From assembly GCA_020631735.1 (NCBI GenBank), contig CM036231.1:3995831-4059830 (forward strand): a stretch of DNA of 64,000 bases, given 5' to 3'. Each line of letters opens with the position of its first letter. Within the stretch, counting starts at the first letter, position 1. The position numbers and the translations under genes were made by a program. This document shows, in pieces, positions 41,475 through 54,567 of this stretch. Source of the DNA: Saccharum officinarum (taxonomy: Eukaryota > Streptophyta > Magnoliopsida > Poales > Poaceae). The notes under the pieces were generated by a model, which was not told the DNA's origin, did not search any database, and saw only the letters and a list, made by a program, of their open reading frames with translations.

Positions 41475-43362
41475 TGAAAGGTCTTGATGGCTAGAGAGGG
41501 GGTGAATAGCCTTTTAAAATATTCTATAAAGACAAGCTAAACAAGTTTATCAATATAACAAGTAGCGAGTTGCGAGTTTTGCTTAGCCTACGGGGTGTTT
41601 GCAAGCCACCTAACCAATTCATAATTCTAGTATATTTGCACTCAACCACACAAGTCAAACCGAGAAGGTAACTACAACTACAACTGCCACTAGCAAGCTA
41701 CACAAAGGAGCTACTCTAGTAAAGCTAACTAGCTAGCAAAGATAACTAAGAAAGTAATGTGGAGGCACCGAGGGGCGAAGTATTGAGCCAACCAATATGA
41801 TCAACAATGAATACCAAGACAACCGAACACCGGGATCAATCAATTACAATATGAAAGTGATGACATGAAGATTTATCCCGAGGTTCATGTGCTTGCCGGC
41901 ACGCTAGTTCCCGTTGTGTCCCTCTTCACCACGTGGTTCGGTGGCTAATCGGTCTCACACCGAGCCTCTCAAAAGGTGCCACAAGAACCTACCAAATAAC
42001 AAAAGCTTGCAAATGACACGAGCAATTTACTAATGTTGCCTTTGGCGCTTCGCTGAGATAGGCACAAACCCCTCATAATCACCGGAGGTGGCCAAGAATA
42101 ATCACCAACTCTTGCCAACGCCTCCGAGCTGCTCCAAGCCGTCTAGGTGGTGGCAACCACCAAGAGAAACAAGAATCCCACAGCAAATCAACCACCAAGT
42201 GCGAACTAGATGCAATCTCACAATGCAAATACACTTGGATCACTCAATCTAACTTTGAATATGCAAAGAAGCAAGAGAGATAAGTGGGAGGGAAGTTGCT
42301 TAGCTCAAAGTGCTCACAAATATGTCAAAAATTCAAAGGTCAGAGCCTTGAGCCAGCCAACGAGTATTTATAGACGTACCTTTTCGAATAGAGCCGTTAG
42401 AAACTTGAAACAGCCGAAATCGTGCTGACCGGACGCGCTGGTCCAACTGACCGGACGCGCCGGTCGCACAACGGCTAGCTGCGAAGCAACGACCGGACGC
42501 GCTTGACGCGAGGACCGGACGCGCTGGGATCGACCGGACGCGCTGGTCAAGCCTGAGTAGCGCACGACAAAATAGTGATCGGACACGCTGTAGAACTAAC
42601 CGGACGCCACAGTGCCAGCGTTCGGTTGGAGTCCAGTAAGCTCCCTGAACGACCGGACGCGTCCGATCGACTATGATCGGACACGCTGCGCGTCCGATCA
42701 ACAAACTGAAACACGCGCAGACGCTGAACACTGACCGGACGCGTCCGGTCAAACAGAGACCGCGTCCAGTCCAGCGTCCGGTCACCTCTGTGACCTTCGT
42801 TCGCCTCCGTTTCTTTTCTGACTTCCGGCGTAGTGGAAAACAGTCGTTTCAACTCCTCGAAAACGCCTGAATCCCGCCTCGCAAGCTCGGTGGGAGGGAG
42901 AGAGGACCCCAAACCCTCTCTACCGCTCAAACTCCACCGTCTTTGCAAACGTGCTAATACCACCAAGTGATCTTGTCATGTGTGAGTGTGTTAGCATTTT
43001 CACAATCATTTTTCGAGGCGTTATTAGTTCTATCCAAATGCATATGATTATGAAATGCACACCTAGAGGCACTTAGGAGTTCAATAGCCGCGTCATTCCC
43101 CACTTTATAGTACGGCTATCCATCCTATAATGTAACCACACCCACTAGGTGTCTTGGTTACTGAAACACAACCCTTAAGCATATACCTTTGCCTTGATCA
43201 CGTAGGGTTGCGTCCAAATCCAAGTGTGGCCATCATGATCACCATGTCCATCTTGCCACCAACCTTGGAATGTACTAATCCTCATATGCTACATACAACT
43301 TAGGCATAGGATTAGTACTTAGGTATTATCACTAATTACCAACACCAATCATAGGACTTTCA
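41475..43362 (-). repeat. 3' LTR of the copia element (1,888 bp)
   Basis: Plus strand starts TGAAAGGTCTTGATGG and ends CATAGGACTTTCA, giving TG...CA ends. Relative to the 5' LTR it carries extra sequence around 42300-42340 and 42790-42890 and lacks one GACCGGACGC-containing unit. A TATAAATA box lies on the minus strand at 42365-42372. Confidence 0.93.
42425..42785. promoter_or_regulatory. CCGGACGC motif array in LTR U3
   Basis: At least eight CCGGACGC motifs, plus GCGTCCGGTC inversions and near-variants (tgatcggacacgct), lie between 53 and about 420 bp upstream (minus-strand sense) of the TATAAATA box at 42365-42372. The same array is in the 5' LTR at 50910-51250. Confidence 0.7.
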
Positions 43363-43376
43363 ATCTCCCCCTTGTT
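43363..43376 (-). other. Polypurine tract of the copia element
   Basis: On the minus strand AACAAGGGGGAGAT directly precedes the 3' LTR start TGAAAG. This is the classical plus-strand primer site for reverse transcription. Confidence 0.9.
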
Positions 43377-43509
43377 GGTAATTGGTGACAAACCTTTCAC
43401 AAAGATATTATGATAAAATTTTGATTGAACCCATGTCATATTGTCCAAGTATATTACCATGTGTAAGAATTATGGACATGTGATCATGAATTCAAATTGA
43501 TAGCAATGG

Positions 43510-44092
43510 CTCCCCCTACATGTATGCTATATGTTTGGTTTTTGGAAGCATACATGTTAGATAGGAAAAAAAATATAGGAGCATTGACTATCAATAGGTG
43601 CTAAGTGTTTAAGATTATAGACCTTTGAAGCGTGATACCATCGGAGTAGCGATAAACACCATCTTAGCACCTTGTGTAGTTAGATACCACTTGGAAAAGC
43701 ACAAACATAACTAGAAACCTCGTGAGATCAACATTATAAGCAAGGCTCTAAAACCACTTTGAAAAACATGAAGCAAGAAAAATCTAACTATTTCCTATTC
43801 ATGCTAGTACCTCAATACATCATTCAAATTATACTAGCAATTCACCACACAAGCAATGTATCGGAGAAAAAGAAATGCATAACTATGCATCATACATATG
43901 AAGTGCACATGGAAATGCAACATTCATGTTTAAGAGCTTGCTCCCCCTACTTGTGTGCTCAAAATTTTAGTTGATCCCCTTCTTTTATTAATTCTCCCTT
44001 TTAGGTTTTCTCACCCTTAAACAACATTTTTCTCCCCCTTTGTGCTTCTCCCCCTTTGAGTTCTATCTTTATGAACAACATTTTCTCCCCCT
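43510..44092 (-). repeat. Five additional PPT-like purine runs in the 3' region
   Basis: AGGGGGAG-type runs on the minus strand occur at about 43510, 43941, 44031, 44047 and 44083, in addition to the PPT next to the LTR. The interval 43377-44531 has no coding frame. Confidence 0.7.
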
Positions 44093-44531
44093 TTGGCACC
44101 AATGACCACAAGGGACCAATTTTAGATAGAATATCATATTGAATTATGGGGTGAGGATCAAATTTATGATTCAACTTAGATTGCTTGCATAAATAAAATG
44201 CTTCAGTTTGATCCAAGGGCAAACTTCTTCACATCTCGCTAGAAGGGTTATCATACACCATGTTGAAGCAAATATTTAAACAAGTGATTTAGATTAAACA
44301 TTTAGGATCACAAGCTACTTAAACAAGTTATATGCTACCACTAGATCATACAAGTCATGGAAACAATAGTGGCACCATATAAACTTCAAATTCATTTGAT
44401 TTTCATGAATGAGCCTAGAACATGTAAACTATGACTAGATGCACTAAACAAGTCTTTAGCATAGAATGTATGACATGTCAACCAATTGTATCTTAGGGCT
44501 CGAAGGAGAGACGTGTCATATATGGGGTGCA

Positions 44532-47500
44532 TCAACTCATGTTGGAGAAGTCAAGTATGTTCAACTCATTTTTTAGCTTGTGAAATCTCTTCTCATCATG
44601 TGGCTTGGTGAATAGATCGGCTAATTGATCTTCGGTGCCCACACTCTCAATAGCAATGTCACCCTTTTGCTGATAATCTCTAATAAATCGATGGCGAACA
44701 TCAATATGCTTTATTCTTTGATGTTGAACCAGATTGTTGGTTAGCTTCACGGCACTTTCATTGTCACATAGTAATGGCACATTCTTGAAATTGATTCCAA
44801 AATCCTTCAATGTTGCCTTCATCCACAAGATTTGTTCACAACTACCCGCGGCGATGTATTCGGTCTCGGCGGTAGATAGTGCAATACTATTTTGCTTCTT
44901 GGATGACCATAAGACAAGTGATCTTCCCAACAATTGACAAGTTCTGGAAGTGCTCTTTCTTTCCACTTTGTCACCGGTGTAGTCGGAATCCGAATATCCA
45001 ACTAACTCAAAGCTTACACCTTTGGAATACCATAATCCAATATTCTCTTTGTTGCCTTCAAATGACTTTCTCTTGGAGAGGCTTGAAATCTTGCACACAT
45101 GCATACACTAAACATCACATCGGGCCTTGATGCCGTCACATAGAGTAGACTACCAATCATTGATCTATATAGCTTTTGATCCACCATGTTGCCATTCTTG
45201 TCACTATCCAAGCTTCCACTAGTGCTCATTGGAGTAGTGATTCCTTTTGCATCTTCCATGCCAAACTTCTTTAGCATATCCTTTATGTATTTGGTTTGGC
45301 TTACAAATGTTCCTTCCTTCATTTGTTTAATTTGAAGTCCAAGAAAGAAACTAAGTTCACCATTCATTGACATTTCAAATTCCTTTGCCATCATTTTCCC
45401 AAACTCATCACAATAATCTTGATTGGTTGAACCGAATATGATATCATCAACATATATTTGCAACACAAACAAGTCTTTCTCAATCTTCTTGATGAAGAGA
45501 GTAGTATCCACTTTGCCCATGATAAATCCTTTGGATACAAGAAGTCCCTCAATCTTTCATACCATGCTCTAGGTGCTTGCTTCAATTCATACAAAGCTTT
45601 TCTCAACTTGTAGACATGATTGGGTTTCTTGTCATCTTCAAAACCAGGAGGTTGCTCCACATACACCTCCTCTTGGATGTACCCATTGAGAAATGCACTC
45701 TTCACATCCATCTGATATAGCTTGATATTGTGAGCACAAACATAGGCAAGTAAGATCCTAATTGCTTCCAATCTTGCAACCGGGGCATATGTTTCATCAA
45801 AGTCAAGACCCTCTATTTGTGTGTAACCTTGAGCTACTAGTCTTGCTTTGTTCCTTACTACTATCCCATCTTGATCTTGTTTGTTGCGAAAGACCCATCT
45901 TGTTCCAATGACATTGTGATCCTTAGGTCTCTCAACTAATTCACATACTTCATTTCTCTTGAAGTTGTTGAGCTCTTCATGCATTGCATTTACCCAATTC
46001 GGATCTCTCAATGCTTTATCAATGTCCTTGGGTTCTTCCATTGACACAAAAGAAGAGTGAGCACAAAATGATGCCAATCTTGATCTAGTTTGAACTCCCC
46101 TTTGTATGTCACCAATGATGGAATCCAATGGATGGTCTCTTGCAATGTTAGTTGGTTGAAGCACTTGGACTTGATTGCTTAGATGTTGATGTTGATCATG
46201 AGTTGGAGATGATGAACTAGCCACTTGTTGATCTTGTTGCACTTGAGATGATGTACTAGCTTGATTTTGTAATAGAGAACCACTAGCTTGTGTAATTGGA
46301 CTTTGGAGCACTTGATCTTTGTCGTCATCCACATCAATCACTTGCTTTAGCCTAATATCACCAATATCCATTTCTTTCATAGCATTGGTCAATTAAGTTC
46401 CTCTCACATCATCCAAGTTATCTTCTTTATCTTGAGAGCCATTTGTTTTATCAAACTCAACATCATGCACTTCTTCAAGTAAACCACTAGCCAAATTCCA
46501 AATTCTATAAGCTTTGCTAGTAGTTGAGTAACCAAGTAGGAATCCTTCATCACATTTCTTCTCAAACTTGCTCAATCTAGTGCCCTTCTTCAAGATATAG
46601 CATTTGCAACCAAATACCCAAAAGTATGCAATGTTAGGCTTTCTTCCATTTAAGATCTCATATGGTGTCTTATCTAAGAACTTGTGGCAATAGAGGCGGT
46701 TGCTATAGAAGCAAGCCGTGTTGATTGCTTCGGCCCAAAATGAATGACTCACATTATACTCATTCAACATTGATCTTGCCATATCAATTAAGGTTCTATT
46801 CTTCCTCTCAACTAAGCCATTTGATTGAGGTGTATACTTGGCCGAGAATTGATGTTTGATTCCAAGCTCATCACATAGCTCATCAACTCTTGTGTTTCGA
46901 AACTCACTTCCATTGTCACTTCTCACTTTCTTGATTGTGGTATCAAACTCATTTTGCACTCTCTTGATGAACTTCTTGAATATGTCAAATACATCACTCT
47001 TGTCCATAAGAAAGAATACCCATGTGTATCTAGTGAAATCATCCACAATCACAAAGTCATACTTGTTGCCACCAATGCTTGTGTATGTAGTTGGACCAAA
47101 TAGATCCATGTGCAACAAATCAAATACCTTGAAAGTACTCATAATGCTCTTTAATGGATGAGTGTTGCCCACTTGCTTTTCGGCTTGACATGCACTACAT
47201 AACTTATCTTTCTCAAATGTGACATCCTTCAAGCCTCTAACTAAGTCATGCTTCACTAACTTGTTCAATTGCTTCATGCCAACATGACCAAGTCTTCTAT
47301 GTCATAACCAACCCATACTTGATTTGGTGAGCAAGCATATTGAAAGTTGAGTGTCACTAGCATTAAAATCAACCAAGTATAGATTCTCAAATCTAAAGCC
47401 TTTGAAGATCAAGTTAGAGCCATCAACACTAACTATCTCCACATCATCAACACCAAATATGCACTTGAAACCGAGATCACACAATTGAGCAACCGAGAGA

Positions 47501-49932
47501 AGATTGAAGTTCAACTTTTCAACTAGAAGCACATTGAAAATGCTATGATCATTTGAGATTGCAATCCTTCCAAGAGCCTTTACATCACCCTTGCTATTGT
47601 CACCAAATGTGATGCTATCAATACCACTATCATTTGATTTGAGAGAGTTGAATATTTTTGAATCACCGGTCATATGTTGAGAGCACCCACTATCAAGCAC
47701 CCAATGCCTTCCTCTGGCCTTGTAATTTACCTACAAAACAAATTAATGTCTTTTAGGTACCCATACTTGTTTGGGTCCTTGGAGGTTAGTAACTAAGCTT
47801 TTTGGTACCCAAATGGCCTTCTTCTTTGGACTTACAATTGGTGTACCAACAAACCTAGCATGCACACCTTTCTCACCCTTGGTAAGCACATAACAAGAAT
47901 CAAAAGGAATGTAAGGTACATTAGTATTTTTTTTGTTCTTGTTCATTTTGTTGCAATTAATCTCTAAATGCCCAACTTACTTGCATCTATTACAATAACG
48001 ACCATTGCCCTTCACAAAGCGATGCTTTAGAGTAGCAAAGACCGCCTTGCCCTTCTTGGGAGTATAGCCCAAACCCTCTTTGTTAAGAGAGAATCTTTGG
48101 CTACCCAAGCATTTTAGCAAGTGGGCATCCCCACCATAGGCATTGCCTAATGCGCGGGTGAGATCATCCACCTCTCTCTTGAGAGTCTCATTCTCAACCA
48201 CAAGTAATGAATCACTAGTAGTAGAGATAGAGTTGGTTGTGGTGGATGATGATGAGCTACATGAAGCATTAGTAGGACCAACAAATAAAAAATCATTAAT
48301 AATATTACATGTTAGTCCAATATCACAAGTGACAATCACTTGCTCCTCCTTAGCTTCCTTCATGAACTTCTCCAACTTGAGGTCCTTTTCCTTGATGAGC
48401 TCAAGTAGAGTGGAGTAGGCTTCCTTAAGCCTAGTGTGAGCAACTTCAAGGTCCTCGTGGTCTTCCTTTAGACACTCACGAGATGCCTCTAGCTCATCAA
48501 AGGATTTCCTAAGAGCTTTGAGCTCTTGTTCAATTTCTTTGCACTCCTTACTCTTTTTGAGAGCAACAAGCTCCTCCATCAAGGCATTATTTTCATTGCT
48601 CTTGGCAATGAGCTCTTGTTCCAAGATTTTATATTTCTTGGTTGACCTCTTGTAGCCCTTGCTCATTTGATCTATTATGCCTAATAGATCATCCTTGGAG
48701 TAGTCCTCATCCTCATCATCACTCCTACAACCATCACTAGCACAAGAATCATCATCACTATCATCATATTTTACCTTGGTAGGCTTGGCCATAAGGCATG
48801 TCGATGTAGTGTCGAAGATGGATGGCTTGTTGGAGAGGGCGATGCTTGCAAAGGCTCGTCGAGTGGTCCTTTCATCATCACTAGAGCTTTCATCATCATC
48901 ACTATTGGAGTTGTCACTATCCCAAGTGACTATATAACCACCACTCTTCTTCTTGTTGTTGAATGTGAAGCTCTTCTTTACTTTCTTCTCCTTCTTGTTC
49001 TTCTTGTTCTTCTTCAACTTCAACTCCCCATCATGATATCTTTTGTCTTCATAGGGGTACTTTGCCACTACATGATCGGGGCTATTGCAATTGTAGCAAA
49101 GCACCTCCTTTGTCTTTATGAAGTCCCTTCTCTTTCTTGCACCATATCATTTCTTCTTCATGAACCTCCCCATCTTGTGCACAAGGAGGGCCATGGTCTC
49201 ATCATCGAATGGATCATCATCATCGCTCTCCACCTTGCTCTTGCCCTTAGAAGATGAAGCCTTGAATGCAATGGGCTTCTCTTGCTTGACCTTGGTCTCC
49301 TTCTTCTCATCTACCTCATCTTCATCATCATTGTATTGGGCATCGGTCATTATATCTCCAAGCACATCGGTTGGTTTGATCTTGTCCAATCCCTCTCTAA
49401 AGATCATTCTTCTTAAAGTGGCAAACTTCTTGGGTAAGCACATCAAGAACTTGTGTGAGAAGTCTTTGTCCTCAACCTTCTCCCCAAGCCCCTTGAGATC
49501 ATTGACAATGACTTAGAGCCTATAGAACATCTCCGGGATGGATTCATCATCCTTCATCTTGAAAGTGGAGAACTTGTCCTTGAGCATATATAGTTTGGCA
49601 CTTTTTACCGTTGAAGTGTCTTCATATGTTTCTTCAAGCCTTATCCAAAGCTCATTTGTCTTTTCAAGATCTTTGATTTGCTCAAATACTTTGTCATTAA
49701 TGGCACGGTAGATTGTGTCAAGTGCCGCCGTGTTGCATTGTTTGTTGATGCGGTCATTTAGAGTGAGATTTTCCTCATCAAGAATGATGTATCCTTCTTT
49801 GGTCACATCCCAAACCTTCTCATGTATATTGCCTAGATATTGCTTTATCTTCCTTTTCTAATAATCAAAGGAAGAGACGCCATCAAAGAATGGAGGCTTG
49901 CCATTAACATGATTGAACATAACTTGAGCCAT
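44532..49932 (-). pseudogene. copia gag-pol polyprotein with multiple stops and frameshifts
   Basis: Start ATG at 49930-49932 (MAQVMFNHVNGKPPFFDG), only 40 bp after the PBS. In order: Gag; a zinc knuckle with its last Cys changed to Tyr (CYNCNSPDHVVAKYP, about 49060-49100); a long coiled coil (48900-48200); second knuckle-like CNRCK; protease DSGCSQHMTGD (about 47690); integrase HHCC (HRRLGH...CSACQ) and DDE core (HMDLFGPT, VRSDNGSEF, VERKNRT); reverse transcriptase ([20 protein letters not shown]); RNase H (GYSDSDYTGDKVERKS, ALSTAETEYIAA). One frame is kept from 49932 to about 45535, broken only by stops at 49858, 49513, 49147, 47977, 47743, 47302 and 46393; frameshifts follow near 45535 and 45040. 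The element cannot make its own proteins. Confidence 0.93.
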
Positions 49933-49972
49933 CTTGCACCGAGGTTGTTAAGCCTTGCAAACGGTGACCACG

Positions 49973-49984
49973 GCTCCGATACCA
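49973..49984 (-). other. Primer-binding site (initiator tRNA-Met type)
   Basis: Minus-strand TGGTATCGGAGC, one mismatch from the standard TGGTATCAGAGC, lies two bases after the 5' LTR end. Confidence 0.9.
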
Positions 49985-49986
49985 CT

Positions 49987-51718
49987 TCAAAGGTCTTGAT
50001 GGCTAGAGGGAGGGTGAATAGCCTTTTAAAATATTCTACAAAGACAAGCTAAACAAGTTTATCAATATAACAAGTAGCGAGATGCGAGTTTTGCTTAGCC
50101 TACGGGGTGTTTGCAAGCCACCTAACCAATTCACAATTCTAGTATATTTGCACTCAACTGCACAAGTCAAACCGAGAAGGTAACTACAACTGCCACTAGC
50201 AAGCTATACAAAGGAGCTACTCTAGTAAAGCTAACTAGGTAGCAAAGATAACTAAGAAAGTAATGTGGAGTTGAGTTAGGAGAGTTTCACCGAGGGGCAA
50301 AGTATTGAGCCAACCAATATGATCAACAATGAATACCAAGACAACCGAACACCGGGATCAATCAATCACAATATGAAAGTGATGACACGAAGATTTATCC
50401 CGAGGTTCACGTGCTTGCCGGCACGCTAGTCCCCGTTGTGTCCCTCTTCACCACGTGGTTCGGTGGCTAATCGGTCTCACACCGAGCCTCTCAAAAGGCG
50501 CCACAAGAACCTACCAAATGGCAAAAGGTTGCAAATGACACGAGCAATTTACTAACGTTGCCTTTGGCGCTTCGCCGAGGTAGGCACAAACCCCTCACAA
50601 TCACCGGAGGTGGCCAAGAACAATCACCAACTCTTGCCAACGCCTCCAAGTTGCTCCAAGCCGTCTAGGTGGTGGCAACCACCAAGAGAAACAAGAATCC
50701 CGCAGCAAATCAACCACCAAGTGCGAACTAGATGCAATCTCATAATGCAAATGCACTTGGATCACTCAATCTCACTTTGAATATGCAAAGAAGCAAGAGA
50801 GATGAGTGGGAGGGGAGTTGCTTGAGCCTTGAGTCGGCCAACGAGTATTTATAGACATACCTTTTCGAATAGAGCCGTTAGAAACTTGAAACAACCGAAA
50901 TCGTGCTGACCGGACGCACTGGTCCAACTGACAGGACGCGTCGGTCGCACAACGGCTAGATGCGAAGCAACGACCGGACGCGCTTGACGCGAGGACCGGA
51001 CGCGCTGGGATCGACCGGACGCGCTGGTGCCGTGACTGACCGGACGCGCTGGTCAAGCCTGAGCAGCGCACGACAAAACAGTGACTAGACGTGCTGTAGA
51101 ACTGACCGGATGCCACAGTGCCAGCGTCCGGTTGGAGTCTAGTAAGCTCCCTGAACGACCGGACGCGTCTGATCGACAAACTGAAACACGCGCAGACGCT
51201 GAGCACTGACCGGACGCGTCCGGTCAAACAGAGACCGCGTCCGGTCACTGTGGGAGAGAGGACCCCAAACCCTCTCTACCGCTCAAACTCCACCGCCTTT
51301 GCAAACATACTAATACCACCAAATGATCTTGTCATGTGTAAGTGTGTTAGCATTTTCACAATCATTTTTCGATGCGTTATTAGTTCTATCCAAATGCATA
51401 TGATTATGAAATGCACACCTAGAGGCACTTAGGAGTTTAATAGCCGCGTCATTCCCTTCTTTATAGTACGGCTATCTATCCTATAATGTAACCACACCCA
51501 CTAGGTGTCTTGGTTACTGAAACACAACCCTTAAGCATATACCTTTGCCTTGATCACGTAGGGTTGCGTCCAAATCCAAGTGTGGTCATCATGACCACCA
51601 TGTCCATCTTGCCACCAACCTTAGAATGTACTAATCCTCATATGCTACATACAACTTAGACATAGGATTAGTACTTAGACATTGTCACTAATTACCAACA
51701 CCAAACATAGGACTTTCA
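49987..51718 (-). repeat. 5' LTR of the copia element (1,732 bp)
   Basis: Direct copy of 41475-43362. The LTR end next to the PBS reads TTGA instead of TTCA on the minus strand. TATAAATA box at 50846-50853 (minus). Several indels and many substitutions separate the two LTRs, so the insertion is not recent. Confidence 0.93.
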
Positions 51719-53239
51719 GCCGCCGGCCTCTCCCTCGCGGCGCCGGCCGTCCATCTCCTTATAGCAGCAAGCTCACCTTGCGGTCTTGAGTTTATATTTT
51801 TTGAGTTCGACAGGAGTTGCCGGGCAGAGGAGCAGCCGGGACTGTTTAGATAGAAGGCCAGTAGGGTGGCTGAGTGGGCCGTGTGGTTAAATTAAATAGA
51901 ATAGGCCAGATGAAAAAAGAGGTAGAAATTTTGTCTCTTTATTATTAGATATAAATATAGATTTTTTTTGTTTTTCATATTTCTGTTCACAGACTGTGTA
52001 TAACCTTTGTTTTCACAAATTGTGTAACTAATTTTCTTTATGGACGACGGAGGGGAAGAGGGACCCCACCTAGATTTCAATTTAGGCGGCCCAGTTAGAC
52101 CAATAATTCATGTTTCGCAAAAAAAAAAAAATTCATAAGGGTACACATCATTTCTTGCTTGTATAATAATTTCTTCTATTTACAGACAGACATTATTTCT
52201 TGCTTGTATAATATTTTTTTTCTACTTAACAGTGCAATTTCTTGCTCCGTTGGGATTGAGCGACTATTCACTGATTAGCATGCCACTATTGACGCGCAAT
52301 TAACGACAGATTGAGCTTCCATTCCCTGATTAGCACGCCGCTATTGACGTACGATTCACAGTGCAACGTGCCAAATGAATAATGTACAGCTGAGGAAGAG
52401 AAGAAAACAGGATTGTTTCGGCCCACAAAGATTCGGCTCACCAAGGATGATCCATTTCGTTTCTTTGTTTTCTTTTTGAAATAGCAAAGTGGCAAGCGCA
52501 AATTGCACGTCTACTATGCTGTCAACCCTAAGTACAACTTAGTATAAACTCTACTGTGGCTAAGGGTCACCTTCCTTTTCATTTTCTTGTTGTTCTAGGT
52601 TGTTTTAGTTTTTCTACCACTGTCTTAGTAGTTTATAACCTATGCTACGATGGCTCTCTCGTAGTAGCATTGTGTAATTTTATTTCTCTTAATGAAATAC
52701 GTGTGGCAGCGTTGCTCATCCGGCCAAGCCGGCTCGGCAACGGCTAGCACAGGGAGGCGCAGCAGGATGCAGCAAGGAAGGCCGGCTTGGCTGGCCGGCC
52801 GATCAGCCGAGGCGATCCAACGGCTGGAGCAGGCCATATGGGCACGCGGCTTCCAGCCGACCTGGCTAGCCTTGTCGTCGGCTTGTGACCAGCCGGCCTG
52901 GCTGCTTGGCCGGCCGGTCAGGCCGCTCAGCAAGGGGCGCAGCCCAGCCAAGCGCATGGAAGAGGGAGGCCGGCCTGGCTGGATTGAGGACCGGCCAGGT
53001 TGGTTTAGCTGGATGTTGATACCCTTCTTTCTCCTTTTTTCCAAATCTTTATGCAATGTTCCATATATTAATTTGTACCAATATTTTCTCCAGAAGCATT
53101 GCCTAAAAAGTTATCTCATGCCTCCGGATCTTTAAGCGTCGACAACCTCCATTTACTGTAGATTATATCATTCAGGTTTAAATGTTTCATGCTCCATGGA
53201 TCTCCTCTTGCCATTGCCATTGGTCGATATAGGATCTTT
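51719..53239. other. No gene recognised; local duplications
   Basis: A 57-bp-spaced duplication (ctgattagca(t/c)gcc(a/g)ctattgacg) lies at 52271-52350. 'atttcttgcttgtataata' occurs at 52149 and 52192. 52725-53010 is GC-rich with many GGCCGGC/GGCTGG words on both strands and no convincing gene. 52560-52720 resembles the 3' end of a LINE or LTR element. Confidence 0.4.
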
Positions 53240-54060
53240 ACTAGTAATTTATGGCAAGCAATATTGAAATCAATGAGGATCCAACTAAATTTAAGCAGTG
53301 GCTATCACCCGTCAATCAGATGGTCAAACTGAGAGAGTCGATCAATGCCTATGCATGGGTTTTGTCAACCCACCAAATTGCTCTATTAGTTCTCTTTGAT
53401 AGAGTGGTGGTACAACACATGCTTCCATACATCACTCAACATGACTCCATTTCAAGCACTCTATAGCTATCCTCCTCCTATGGTGGCTGAAGTTGTCCTG
53501 TCAGACTGCCCATATGACATGCTCGTCAAATTCTACATAAAAACAACTGGTTCAACAACTCACCAAATAGAATCTCCACAAAGCTCAATAATCCAGAATC
53601 AAGCTTCAAGCTGAACAATTCAACATTTTCGACATGGTCTACCTAAAGCTCCAACCATATCGCCGCACTTCACTTAGCATTCACAAACATTGAAACCTCC
53701 ACTCCAAGTACTACGGCCCTTTTGCAGGCAAAGTGGCAGACAAATTGCAAAATACTACTACCAGAGGGCTATCAACTTCACCATGTCTTCTATTCCTTGT
53801 CAACCAGCTTAAACAACACCTTTGTCCTGTCCCATGCCCTGACCTTCCTCTGATTGATGATCGACCAGCATGACAACATCAAAGTGGCCCTAGTTACGAT
53901 TCTTGAACGATGTCTTGTCCCTCGTAACAATGAATCAATAGTCCAATGGTTAGTTGAGTGGCTCAACTACCTGCTTCTAAAGTTACATGGGGGATGCAAC
54001 TTTTATTAGGAAGATTTTTTCCACCATTCATCCTTAAGGGCTTATTCACACATCGACAAT
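53240..54060 (+). pseudogene. Ty3/gypsy polyprotein C-terminus (integrase end), degraded
   Basis: Frames interrupted by stops read EWWYNTCFHTSLNMTPFQAL, YPPPMVAEVVLSDCPYDML, then VYLKLQPYRR, KYYGPF, VNQLKQHLCPVP and VQWLVEWLNYL. These are the end of a gypsy integrase (..WYNTSFHTSLKMTPFQALYG..), its GPF module and a chromodomain-like tail. At least three frame changes. Confidence 0.75.
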
Positions 54061-54567
54061 CTGATGGCACACGAGTTATTAGTGGCCTCTGCCTTTTGGT
54101 GCCTAAATGCACATTATAAATTCTGTCAGATATTGACAGTGTTAAGGCTCTTTATTATGTTAATGATCGTCCATGCTATTTAGGTAAACTCAAATCAAAT
54201 GTAGAGCAGAAGTAGCGGTAGCAGCAGCTTAGTTCCTCGCCACCGGCGACTTGTCTATCAGGATGGACTCGATCGCTATTTGAATATGTAACGGCACAGG
54301 GGTGACAACAAGGCAAGCCAAGGGCGTCTTCACTAGGAGAAAGCGCATTTACCAATTTATGTAATGAACTACCGTATGACATGTGGGTCCGAGTGACCAG
54401 TGTGTCCGCGGCTTATATTCCGAACTGTGGATTGTAAGAGACCATCGAATATTCTGAAATACTAAAAACTCGAAAGCAGAGAGGTTCCTCTCGGCTTCGT
54501 TCCCCACTCCGGCGATTCCATCTTGTTGCTCACGTCTTCGGCGATCCGCCGTAGGCCAGGGGTGTTA
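54061..54567 (+). mobile_element. Probable LTR of the same gypsy relic
   Basis: Non-coding sequence directly after the integrase tail, ending aggccaggggtgttaca, a usual gypsy LTR terminus. The partner LTR is not in the window. Confidence 0.45.

Larger units (their letters stand above)
41475..51718 (-). mobile_element. Full-length, inactive Ty1/copia LTR retrotransposon (Maximus/SIRE-like)
   Basis: 10.2-kb element on the minus strand with two LTRs (49987-51718 is the 5' LTR, 41475-43362 the 3' LTR), a PBS, gag-pol in the order protease-integrase-RT-RNase H (copia order), a long 3' non-coding region and a PPT. Flanking 5-bp sequences GCAGC (41470-41474) and GCCGC (51719-51723) are a target duplication with one mismatch. 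The long LTRs, coiled-coil Gag and 1.1-kb 3' region suggest the Maximus/SIRE lineage; no env-like frame is visible. It interrupts a GC-rich stretch (41330-41474 and 51719-51760) of unknown nature. Confidence 0.93.

Noticed and set aside
42333..42966. Arg/Ser-rich frames in the copia LTRs
   Set aside because: They lie within the LTR and its CCGGACGC array and are repeated in the other LTR; not genes.
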